Source: Alphaproteobacteria bacterium (GTDB taxonomy: Bacteria; Pseudomonadota; Alphaproteobacteria; Rhizobiales; Aestuariivirgaceae). From it: DNA of 12,798 bases. The DNA is taken from NCBI GenBank assembly GCA_026400595.1, contig JAPLOT010000503.1, positions 1-12,798 on the forward strand, given 5' to 3'. The position numbers and the translations under genes were made by a program. The notes under the pieces were generated by a model. That model was not told the origin of the DNA. It ran no database searches and was given only the letters and a program-made list of their open reading frames with translations. Below, in pieces: positions 5,922-12,798 of the stretch (its first letter is position 1; each line of letters begins with the position of its first letter).

Positions 5922-8639
5922 ATGACCATGCTTGCAAAGAGGACGGGATCCGGTCCGGGCGACACGGCCTATCTGGACGAGATTACCATGTTGCTGCGCG
6001 ATCAGCTGCGTCAGGTGATCAAGGTGCGCGAGCCGCGCGTTCTGGCCATTATCGACGACCCGGCGGAGGCCAGTAGCATCCCTGTGGACCTGATCGAAAA
6101 CGCACTGCAGGTCATCGGAATCTGGTTGCAGCTCCTGAACATTGCCGAAGAAAACGCCGCCATGCGGACGAGGCGCCAGCTCGAATCCCGCAGCGGCCCA
6201 GATCAGGTCGCCGGTTCGTTCTCCCATGCCTTTGCGACGGTTGCCGCCGCGGGCGTTACGCCCGAACGCGTTCAGCACACGCTGAACACGGTCGATGTGC
6301 AACCGACCATCACAGCGCATCCAACCGAGGCGAAGCGCGTAACAGTGCTGGAGATTCACAGACGTATCTATCTCAAGCTCTATGAACTTGAGAGCCCGCG
6401 CTGGACGCAGCGCGAGCGTCAGGCCCTGCTCAAGGCATTGCGCAATGAAATTGACCTCTTGTGGCTCACCGGCGAGATCCGGCTGGAGAAACCGACCGTC
6501 GAACAGGAGATCCACTGGGGCCTGCACTTCTTCCGTGAAACACTCTTCGACCGTACCGGCACGCTGTGCGACATGCTCGAAGCATCGCTTCAGCGGCACT
6601 ATCCCGAAATGGGTGCACAGGTCCGTCCACCACTGAAGTATAGTTCCTGGATCGGCGGCGATCGCGACGGCAATCCATTCGTGACCGTCGATGTGACCCG
6701 CTATGCTCTGTCCCAGAACCGGGATGCGATTGTCGAGCGGCTCGATAAGCGTCTGCAGGAACTCGTGCAACTGGTATCCGTGAGCGCACTTGAGATCTAT
6801 GTGCCGCAGGATTTCCTCGAGCGGCTCGCCAGGCAGGTGGACTTGTCTGGTCACGGCGAGACAATCCGAAACCGGAACACCAATGAGCCCTTTCGCCAGT
6901 TCTATGCGGCGCTTCGACTGCGCCTTGCAGCGACCTTCGGCGGAAATCCTGTGGGAACCGGTTTCAGGGACACAAACGAGTTGATGGAGGAGCTTCTGGC
7001 TTCCGAAGTCGCCCTCGCGCAAATGCAGTCCGTGTCGATCGCTGCAACCCTCGTGCGGCCGCTGCGCTGGGAGGTCGAAACGTTCGGATTTCGCACGGTA
7101 AGCCTCGACATTCGACAGAACACCACGGTCATCAACCGCGTCCTGCAGGAAATCTGGCGCAAGTTGAACCCGATCGAATCGAAGGCCCCGCCCGAGCCCG
7201 GATCGGAAGCCTGGTCTGAATGGATCAAGGCTGAACTTGACAAGCCGCTGGGATTCCTTCCGCAGTTTCGTGGAGTATCTGATGAGACCCGCGAGGTTCT
7301 TGATCTCCTCTATCTGATCCGCGACACGCTCGAAGGACCCGACCCGCAGGCGATCGGGACATTCATTCTGTCGATGACCCAACATGCGAGTGACGTTCTT
7401 GGGCTCTATCTGTTGGCGAAGTACACTGGTCTGTTTGCCGACGAGACCGCGCGTGAAGCTTGCCGCATTCGGGTGGTGCCGCTCTTCGAGACGATCGATG
7501 ACCTTCGGGCCGGACCCGCGATTATGACGGAGCTGCTGAAGGTTCCGGTCGTCAAGGGGTCGATTGCATCCAATGGCGGACGCCAGGAAGTCATGCTCGG
7601 CTACTCGGACTCGAACAAGGATGGAGGTTTCTTTTGCGCCAGCTTCGAACTCTTCGAAGCGCAGCGGCGGCTGATCCGCGTTGGCCGAGATGCCGGCGTA
7701 GAAGTCAGTTTCTTCCATGGACGTGGGGGCTCGGTCAGCCGCGGCGGCGCGCCCGCCGGCCGAGCCATCGCCGCCCAGCCCGCCGGCACCATAAATGGGC
7801 GCATGCGGGTCACCGAACAAGGTGAGGTGGTCTCGTCAAAGTTCGCCAACCGGGGAACGGCTCAGCACAATCTCGAGGTTCTTGCCGCCAGCGTCTTTGT
7901 TCACACGTTGAAGTCCATTGACGAAGCGGAGCTTAAGGTTGTTGCCGAACATCAAGAGGCTGTCGAGTGGATTGCCGGTGCTTCCTTCCGCCATTACCGG
8001 AAGCTCGCCGAAGACCCCGCTCTGCTGGCTTACTTCCACCAGGCGTCGCCCGTGGAGGAACTGGCCAATCTCAAACTCGGTTCCCGTCCGGCGCGGCGTT
8101 TCGGTGCGAAGGGCATTGGCGATCTGCGAGCCATTCCGTGGGTCTTTGCCTGGAGTCAGAACCGGCATCTGCTGACCGGCTGGTACGGCCTAGGATACGC
8201 CTTTGACGATTTTCTTATTCCGAGAGGCGGCGAAGGACTTAAGCTCCTGCGTGAGATGTACAACCGGTCGCGTGGTTTTCGTCTCGCCGTCGATGAAGTC
8301 GAGAAATCACTTTACCTTGCCGACATGTCGGTTGCCGAGCAGTATGCAGAGCTTGTCGAGGACAGAACGGCCGCTGAACGGATTTTCGCCCTGATAAAGC
8401 ATGAACACCAGAGAACGAGCCGCGCAATTCTTGAACTGACGGGCGAAACCAAGCTCTGCGAGCGTTTCGAGGGTCTGCAGCGCCGGTTTGAACGCGTGCG
8501 CCCGATGGTCGATCAGGCCAACCGCTGGCAGGTCGAGCTGCTACGCGATACCCGCCGCAATGGTGGCGGCGAGAAGCTGATGATGCCCTTGCTGATGACC
8601 ATGAACTGCGTCGCAGCGGGCCTGGGATGGACAGGGTAG
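5922..8639 (+). CDS. ppc: Phosphoenolpyruvate carboxylase
   Basis: The 905-residue protein (E. coli Ppc is 883) carboxylates phosphoenolpyruvate with bicarbonate to oxaloacetate, refilling the citric acid cycle in the cytoplasm. Catalytic blocks are clear: TAHPTEA with His133 (E. coli His138), GYSDSNKDGGFF, and FFHGRGGSVSRGGAPAGRA with His599, Arg601 and Arg607 (E. coli His579, Arg581, Arg587). LRAIPWVFAWSQNR and VTEQGEVVSSKFAN are also typical. Two things are odd. The usual GRGGSVGRGG loop has Ser606 for Gly, and the C-terminus ends GLGWTG rather than the near-universal NTG. Other aspartate-site residues also differ (see findings). I prefer ATG 5922; TTG 5895 and ATG 5928 are alternatives, and the Shine-Dalgarno sequence is weak for all. 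It is divergent from the ABC-F gene and followed by the transporter genes. Confidence 0.95.
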   Translation: MTMLAKRTGSGPGDTAYLDEITMLLRDQLRQVIKVREPRVLAIIDDPAEASSIPVDLIENALQVIGIWLQLLNIAEENAAMRTRRQLESRSGPDQVAGSFSHAFATVAAAGVTPERVQHTLNTVDVQPTITAHPTEAKRVTVLEIHRRIYLKLYELESPRWTQRERQALLKALRNEIDLLWLTGEIRLEKPTVEQEIHWGLHFFRETLFDRTGTLCDMLEASLQRHYPEMGAQVRPPLKYSSWIGGDRDGNPFVTVDVTRYALSQNRDAIVERLDKRLQELVQLVSVSALEIYVPQDFLERLARQVDLSGHGETIRNRNTNEPFRQFYAALRLRLAATFGGNPVGTGFRDTNELMEELLASEVALAQMQSVSIAATLVRPLRWEVETFGFRTVSLDIRQNTTVINRVLQEIWRKLNPIESKAPPEPGSEAWSEWIKAELDKPLGFLPQFRGVSDETREVLDLLYLIRDTLEGPDPQAIGTFILSMTQHASDVLGLYLLAKYTGLFADETAREACRIRVVPLFETIDDLRAGPAIMTELLKVPVVKGSIASNGGRQEVMLGYSDSNKDGGFFCASFELFEAQRRLIRVGRDAGVEVSFFHGRGGSVSRGGAPAGRAIAAQPAGTINGRMRVTEQGEVVSSKFANRGTAQHNLEVLAASVFVHTLKSIDEAELKVVAEHQEAVEWIAGASFRHYRKLAEDPALLAYFHQASPVEELANLKLGSRPARRFGAKGIGDLRAIPWVFAWSQNRHLLTGWYGLGYAFDDFLIPRGGEGLKLLREMYNRSRGFRLAVDEVEKSLYLADMSVAEQYAELVEDRTAAERIFALIKHEHQRTSRAILELTGETKLCERFEGLQRRFERVRPMVDQANRWQVELLRDTRRNGGGEKLMMPLLMTMNCVAAGLGWTG

Positions 8640-8678
8640 GGGGAGAATGGGGACCCATGCGGCAGCGTAGGGAGGGGC

Positions 8679-8709
8679 TTGCCCAACTGCTCCGGTTTCG
8701 GTGTATGTT
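8679..8709 (+). promoter_or_regulatory. Weak candidate promoter for the amino acid transporter operon
   Basis: The 106-base gap between ppc and the binding-protein gene contains TTGCCC (8679-8684) and TATGTT (8704-8709), separated by 19 bases, longer than the ideal 17. No terminator hairpin with a T-run was seen after ppc, so readthrough from ppc is possible. The gap also holds AGGGAG (about 8730-8735), the ribosome binding site of the next gene. Confidence 0.25.
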
Positions 8710-8745
8710 TCGGCGATGGTTACAAGAACAGGGAGTTGTACAACC

Positions 8746-9588
8746 ATGAAGATCACGAAGAGAATTCTGCTTGTGGCCGCTGCGGCCATTGCCCTTGCCG
8801 GACCTGCTGCCGCAGCCGACATGATCGGCAACTGTGAAATGTCGGGCGCCAAGGGGTCGATCCCGCTCGAAAAGCCCGCGAAGGCTGGCCAGTTGACTGT
8901 TGAAGTGTCTCTGCCTGCGCCGATCTGGTGGAATGGCGATACGCCCGAAGCCATCAAGGACGGCATGGAATACTGCATGGCCGCCGAAATTGCCTGGCGC
9001 GCCGGATTTGACAAGCTGGAAGTCGTCAACGTCGGATGGGACGCCCTGATCGCCGGGCAGACCGCCGACTTCGATCTGGCCATGTCGCAGATCTCGATCA
9101 CCGAAGAGCGCAAGAAGGTGCACGATTTCTCGGTCCCATACTTCAACTCCGATATCGGTGTGTTGGCGCGGACGGACGCGCCGGTTGACGAAAAGACGAT
9201 CAAGTCGGCCAAGGTTGGCGTCCAGCAAGCCACCACGGGCGCGGCATTCGCACAGGGTACTCTCGGCCTGACCGACGTTCAGGTTTACCCGGATCAGGGC
9301 GACATGTTCACTGCCCTCCGTGCCGGCCAGATCGATGCAGCGATGACGGATACGTCGATCGTGCTTGCTGAGGAAGTGGCCAATCCGGGCAAGGTGGCTG
9401 TGATCGGTCAGTACAAGACCGGCGAGACTTATGGTGCGATCTACCCGAAAGGCAATCCGAACAACGCGACGCTCGACAAGATCATCCATTCGATGATCGA
9501 TGACGACACCGTTGCCAAGCTTGGTGCCAAGTACCTGGCCGCGGCCTGGGGCAAGGACCCGGCGACGGTTCCCTACTTCAATCCGTAA
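8746..9588 (+). CDS. Periplasmic solute-binding protein of a polar amino acid ABC transporter (SBP family 3)
   Basis: This 280-residue protein begins with a Sec signal peptide, a KITKR basic start, a hydrophobic Ala/Leu core and an AAA-AD cleavage site near residues 24-26. No lipobox is seen, so it should be a free periplasmic protein. Family 3 features are NVGWDALIAGQTADFDLAMS, SITEERKKVHDFSVPYF (the ITxER...FSxPY block that contacts substrate) and ALRAGQIDAAMTDTSIVL. It has two cysteines early in the mature chain, in GNCEMSG and GMEYCMAAE, which could form a disulfide. The region before helix 1 is longer than usual. The ATG at 8746 has AGGGAG about 10 bases upstream; an in-frame GTG at 8701 would bury the signal peptide and was rejected. 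It is first in a binding protein-permease-ATPase run. Substrate is probably an amino acid but cannot be fixed. Confidence 0.9.
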   Translation: MKITKRILLVAAAAIALAGPAAAADMIGNCEMSGAKGSIPLEKPAKAGQLTVEVSLPAPIWWNGDTPEAIKDGMEYCMAAEIAWRAGFDKLEVVNVGWDALIAGQTADFDLAMSQISITEERKKVHDFSVPYFNSDIGVLARTDAPVDEKTIKSAKVGVQQATTGAAFAQGTLGLTDVQVYPDQGDMFTALRAGQIDAAMTDTSIVLAEEVANPGKVAVIGQYKTGETYGAIYPKGNPNNATLDKIIHSMIDDDTVAKLGAKYLAAAWGKDPATVPYFNP

Positions 9589-9595
9589 CGAACAA

Positions 9596-9624
9596 GGCCC
9601 TTTCCGCGAGCGGCGGAAAGGGCC
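9596..9624 (+). promoter_or_regulatory. Perfect 12-bp hairpin between binding-protein and permease genes
   Basis: GGCCCTTTCCGC (9596-9607) and GCGGAAAGGGCC (9613-9624) are exact reverse complements around the 5-base loop GAGCG. The stem follows the binding-protein stop by 7 bases. It lacks a proper T-run (ACCGTTTCTGT follows), so it looks more like an RNA-stabilising or attenuating hairpin than a full terminator. Its 3' arm contains GGAAAGGG, the only Shine-Dalgarno-like sequence for the permease GTG at 9634. Confidence 0.8.
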
Positions 9625-9633
9625 ACCGTTTCT

Positions 9634-10788
9634 GTGACATCCACTCAAGCGCCATCAATACCACCGCGCGCAGACGGGCTGGCCATCGCCGCCATTCTGT
9701 TCGCGCTGTTCTGTGTGCTTGCGGCGTTCGGCGCGACAGGTCTGATCCGCGGCGCGCTGGAGCATCTCGGTGCTTACTCCGGCGCCTGGCAGATCCTGTT
9801 CTGGACCGTCATCGCCGCTGTGGCGCTGCTGTTCTGGCCAGCGCTTCGCGCACTGAAGCTGGCGCGCAGTGCCAATGCCGCCGTCGCCGGCGGCGATATC
9901 GTGACAGCGCGAATCGATGGGGCGGCCTCGCGCGAGTTGGGCTGGATCACCTTCGGCTGGGGCGCATTCGCGCTCATTGCCCTGGGTTTCTTCAGCTTCA
10001 TTGTGATGAACGATGCTGCTGTTGGAAAGACGTTCTTCTATCTGCCCCTGATGCAGGAAAAATGGTGGCAGGTCACCAAGCAGTTCTTCATCAACAACAT
10101 CTTCATCTTCGTGGTTGCCGAGATCCTTGTTCTCGTCTGGGGGCTGATCGTCGCGCTGGCCCGGCTGATGCCGGGGCCTGCGGGGCAACCGATCCGCGCA
10201 CTGGCCATCCTTTACTGCGACATCTTCCGCGGGCTTCCGGCCATCGTGACGCTCTACCTGATCGGCTTCGGCATTCCGACATCCGGCCTGCCCGAACTGA
10301 TTGTTCCGCACATCGTCGGCCTCTTCGTTGATCTGGAGTCCATGTCGGTGGCGGAGGCGCGGGCGGCGACGCGCATTCCGGTGACCTGGTGGTGCATCCT
10401 GGCTCTCACCCTCACCTATGGCGCCTATGTGGCGGAGGTCTATCGCGCCGGCATCGAAAGCATTCATTGGAGCCAGATTTCAGCCGCGCGCTCGCTGGGG
10501 CTCTCCTACATGCAGACCATGCGCTATGTCGTGGTGCCGCAGGCCGTGCGGCGCATCATGGCGCCGCTGCTGAACGACTTCATCGGTTTGCAAAAGGATA
10601 CGGCCCTGGTGCAGGTCGTCGGCGTGATCGACGCCTTCAACCAGTCGCGCATCATCGCGGCCAATGCCTTCAACCTCTCGGCGGTGACGATCGTTGCAAT
10701 CCTCTTCGTGCTGATCACCATTCCGCAGGCCCGCTTCGTGGACCGCCTGATCGAGCGCGACAATGCGCGCATGCGGGCAGGTGGCTGA
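9634..10788 (+). CDS. Amino acid ABC transporter permease (HisM/AapM-like, long form)
   Basis: This 384-residue inner-membrane protein forms the channel of the transporter. Three hydrophobic segments in the first third (about residues 15-37, 47-67 and 107-131) form an extra N-terminal region like that of AapM/BztC. The transport domain follows with FIFVVAEILVLVWGLIVALA, CDIFRGLPAIVTLYLIGFG, LALTLTYGAYVAEVYRAGIE and a last helix near VTIVAILFVLITIPQ. The EAA loop that docks on the ATPase is visible as AARSLGLSYMQTMRYVVVPQA. No ATG is available near the N-terminus, so GTG 9634 is chosen; its likely ribosome site sits in the upstream hairpin. About 30 extra residues (LIVPHIVGLFVDLESMSVAE and on) lie between two transport helices. 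AapQ/AapM systems use two permeases; only one is encoded here, so a homodimer is expected. Confidence 0.9.
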   Translation: MTSTQAPSIPPRADGLAIAAILFALFCVLAAFGATGLIRGALEHLGAYSGAWQILFWTVIAAVALLFWPALRALKLARSANAAVAGGDIVTARIDGAASRELGWITFGWGAFALIALGFFSFIVMNDAAVGKTFFYLPLMQEKWWQVTKQFFINNIFIFVVAEILVLVWGLIVALARLMPGPAGQPIRALAILYCDIFRGLPAIVTLYLIGFGIPTSGLPELIVPHIVGLFVDLESMSVAEARAATRIPVTWWCILALTLTYGAYVAEVYRAGIESIHWSQISAARSLGLSYMQTMRYVVVPQAVRRIMAPLLNDFIGLQKDTALVQVVGVIDAFNQSRIIAANAFNLSAVTIVAILFVLITIPQARFVDRLIERDNARMRAGG

Positions 10789-10789
10789 G

Positions 10790-11533
<744 letters not shown>

Positions 11534-11575
11534 CCGTTCACCATTCGTCAGGGGCCTTTGCACTAGGGTCAATCC

Positions 11576-12346
11576 ATGACCCCGAAGTTGCGCATCGCCG
11601 TGCTGACCGTGCCGTCGCCCCAGTCCTGGATCGCCATCAACGCGGTCGTGGAGCGCTTCGGACCCGTGGCGGTGCTGGCCGAGTCGCGGATGCGCAAGGG
11701 CGAGCTGATCGCCAAGCGGGTGAAGCGCCAGGGCGTGGTGACGGTGGCCGGGCAGATCGGCTACGTCATGCTGCAGAAGCTGATCGACCGGCGGCAGCGC
11801 GGGCGGGTGGACGAGATCGTCCGCGAGATGCAGCTCAACACCGAACCCAATCCGGCCTGCGAGATCTACGAGGTCGGATCGGTGAACTCCATGGCCTGCC
11901 GGGCGGCGCTGGCCAAGATCCGGCCCGAGGCGGTGCTGGTCATCGGCACGCGCATCATCGGGCGCGAGACGCTGGCGGCGATCGGCGTTCCGGTGATCAA
12001 TTCCCATGCCGGGTGGAACCCCAAGTATCGCGGCCAGGCCGGCGGATACTGGGCGCTGGCCAAGGGCGATCCCGACCATGCGGGGGTGACGGTCCATCTC
12101 GTCGACGAGGGGGTGGATACCGGCGACATTCTCTATCAGGAAAAATTCACGGCGACCGCGAAGGACAGCTTCTCGACCTATTACTACATCCAGGCCGGAG
12201 TCTCGCGGCCGCTGGTCGTCAAGGCGCTGGAAGATGCGCTGTCGGGCTCGCTCAAGCCCTACCGGAACAATCTCCCGTCCCAGCAGTTCTACCATCCGAC
12301 GCTGTGGGGCTATCTCTGGACGGCGCTCAGCAAGGGCGTCTGGTAG
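11576..12346 (+). CDS. Stand-alone formyltransferase-fold protein (formyl_transf_N family)
   Basis: This 256-residue protein carries the fold of folate-dependent formyltransferases such as PurN, Fmt and ArnA. The core reads VLVIGTRIIGRETLAAIG, then VINSHAGWNPKYRGQAGGYW, then VTVHLVDEGVDTGDILYQ. The catalytic triad appears complete: Asn142 and His144 (NSH, matching N-x-H) and Asp181 in the GVDTGD loop. It lacks the C-terminal tRNA-binding domain of Fmt and the PurU ACT domain. The first 95 residues are basic and Arg/Lys-rich, unlike PurN, and the end is aromatic (FYHPTLWGYLW). Family members transfer formyl from 10-formyl-tetrahydrofolate to an amine; the acceptor is unknown. It starts 42 bases after the ATPase with AGGG about 8 bases upstream and may belong to the same operon. 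Confidence 0.85.
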   Translation: MTPKLRIAVLTVPSPQSWIAINAVVERFGPVAVLAESRMRKGELIAKRVKRQGVVTVAGQIGYVMLQKLIDRRQRGRVDEIVREMQLNTEPNPACEIYEVGSVNSMACRAALAKIRPEAVLVIGTRIIGRETLAAIGVPVINSHAGWNPKYRGQAGGYWALAKGDPDHAGVTVHLVDEGVDTGDILYQEKFTATAKDSFSTYYYIQAGVSRPLVVKALEDALSGSLKPYRNNLPSQQFYHPTLWGYLWTALSKGVW

Positions 12347-12400
12347 CCCGGAGCCTGTCAGCGAGCATTCAGGCTTGTGGCAGGATCTGCCGCGATCGCC

Positions 12401-12423
12401 CCACAGTTTGGCCATTGCTGTGG
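12401..12423. promoter_or_regulatory. CCACAG/CTGTGG inverted repeat upstream of the last gene
   Basis: The 117-base gap after the formyltransferase gene contains CCACAG (12401-12406) and CTGTGG (12418-12423), a perfect 6-base dyad with an 11-base spacer. It could be an operator for the downstream secreted-protein gene or a weak terminator; there is no T-run. A smaller GGCAG/CTGCC dyad lies just upstream. No clear promoter hexamers were assigned. Confidence 0.3.
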
Positions 12424-12463
12424 TGCACAAGGCAGACGGGGCAATTGGATGGAGCGGACCACA

Positions 12464-12798
12464 ATGAATTTCCTTCGCGTGACGACGGGCGTGCTGGCGC
12501 TGAGCCTGATGGCGGGCGCAGCCATGGCCCAGCAGGACCCGGTCGCGGAACCGGCGCCGGGCGAACCGGCCGTCGAGGCAGCACCCGACAACAAGCAGGC
12601 CAGTGCCATCCGCAAGTTCCTGATGCTGCAGGTGCCGGTCGCGAGCATGCCCGACGCCCGGCTGCAGCAGCGCCTGGAGCGCGCCCGCACCTATCTGGGC
12701 AGCGAGGGGCTTGCCCCCGACCAGAAGCAGGGCCTGGAGAACGAGGTGGCCGAGATCGAGGCCGAACTGGCCCGCCGCGCCGAAGCCAAGGCCCAGCC
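12464..12798 (+). CDS. Secreted helical protein of unknown function (5' part, truncated by window edge)
   Basis: ATG 12464 opens a frame that stays open to the window end (111 codons). It starts with a signal peptide, MNFLRVTTGVLALSLMAGAA, and a likely AMA-QQ cleavage after residue 22; there is no lipobox cysteine, so a periplasmic or outer-membrane location is inferred. A Pro/Ala/Glu-rich linker follows (VAEPAPGEPAVEAAPDN), then amphipathic, coiled-coil-like sequence rich in Ala, Glu, Arg and Gln (RLQQRLERARTY, ENEVAEIEAELARRAEAKAQ). GGAG about 10 bases upstream is a plausible ribosome site. I do not recognise the family. OmpA-family envelope proteins can begin like this, but the diagnostic C-terminal domain would lie beyond the window. 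Confidence 0.75.
   Translation, partial: MNFLRVTTGVLALSLMAGAAMAQQDPVAEPAPGEPAVEAAPDNKQASAIRKFLMLQVPVASMPDARLQQRLERARTYLGSEGLAPDQKQGLENEVAEIEAELARRAEAKAQ

Noticed and set aside
5790..7820. A 676-codon open frame on the minus strand across ppc
   Set aside because: It lies opposite the conserved ppc coding sequence, has no recognisable domain, and its composition (rich in Arg, His, Gln, Gly) is typical of an antisense shadow of a GC-rich gene.
8701..8745. An N-terminal extension of the binding protein from GTG 8701
   Set aside because: It would put 15 residues ahead of a clean signal peptide; ATG 8746 has a good AGGGAG ribosome site.
8239..9648. A 469-codon minus-strand frame opposite the end of ppc and the binding-protein gene
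   Set aside because: It covers two well-identified genes and the gap between them, with no recognisable motif.

Overview
This window looks like chromosomal DNA of a GC-rich alphaproteobacterium, possibly Rhodobacterales-like. The evidence is the Caulobacter/Rhodobacter-style HolC, the AapM/BztC-like amino acid permease, the divergent phosphoenolpyruvate carboxylase, and GC-rich codon use; the clade cannot be fixed from the sequence alone. By eye, codon use is more mixed on the left (about 1-3300) and more strongly GC-rich on the right (after about 9600).

Layout. (a) 2-2930, plus strand: a tightly coupled three-gene run. It holds the 3' part of a PfkB-type (pseudouridine) kinase, psuG (pseudouridine-5'-phosphate glycosidase) and a non-pyrrolysine member of the MttB trimethylamine methyltransferase superfamily. 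They are joined by GTGA and ATGA start/stop overlaps. (b) 2927-3202, minus: a 91-codon unknown ORF, convergent with the methyltransferase and sharing a palindromic CTAG as stop codon. (c) 3402-3860, plus: holC, DNA polymerase III chi subunit. (d) 3936-5780, minus: a YheS/ABCF3-like ABC-F ATPase, convergent with holC. (e) 5922-8639, plus: ppc, divergent from the ABC-F gene, with a good -35 box between them. (f) 8746-11533, plus: a three-part polar amino acid ABC transporter (periplasmic binding protein, one long permease, ATPase) with a perfect hairpin between the first two genes. (g) 11576-12346, plus: a stand-alone formyltransferase-fold protein. (h) 12464-end: the 5' part of a gene for a secreted, helical, Ala/Glu/Arg-rich protein cut by the window edge.

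How the genes work together. The left block returns pseudouridine to uracil and ribose-5-phosphate, and adds a putative corrinoid-dependent methyltransferase whose substrate is unknown. The centre is housekeeping: replication clamp-loader accessory protein, ribosome-associated ATPase and anaplerotic carbon fixation. The right block imports an amino acid or related polar solute. I see no CRISPR array, complete tRNA/rRNA, insertion sequence or defence system. The points most worth checking are the unusual pairing of psuKG with an MttB homologue, the loss of three of four aspartate-inhibition residues in the carboxylase, and a hairpin that appears to bury the ribosome binding site of the permease.
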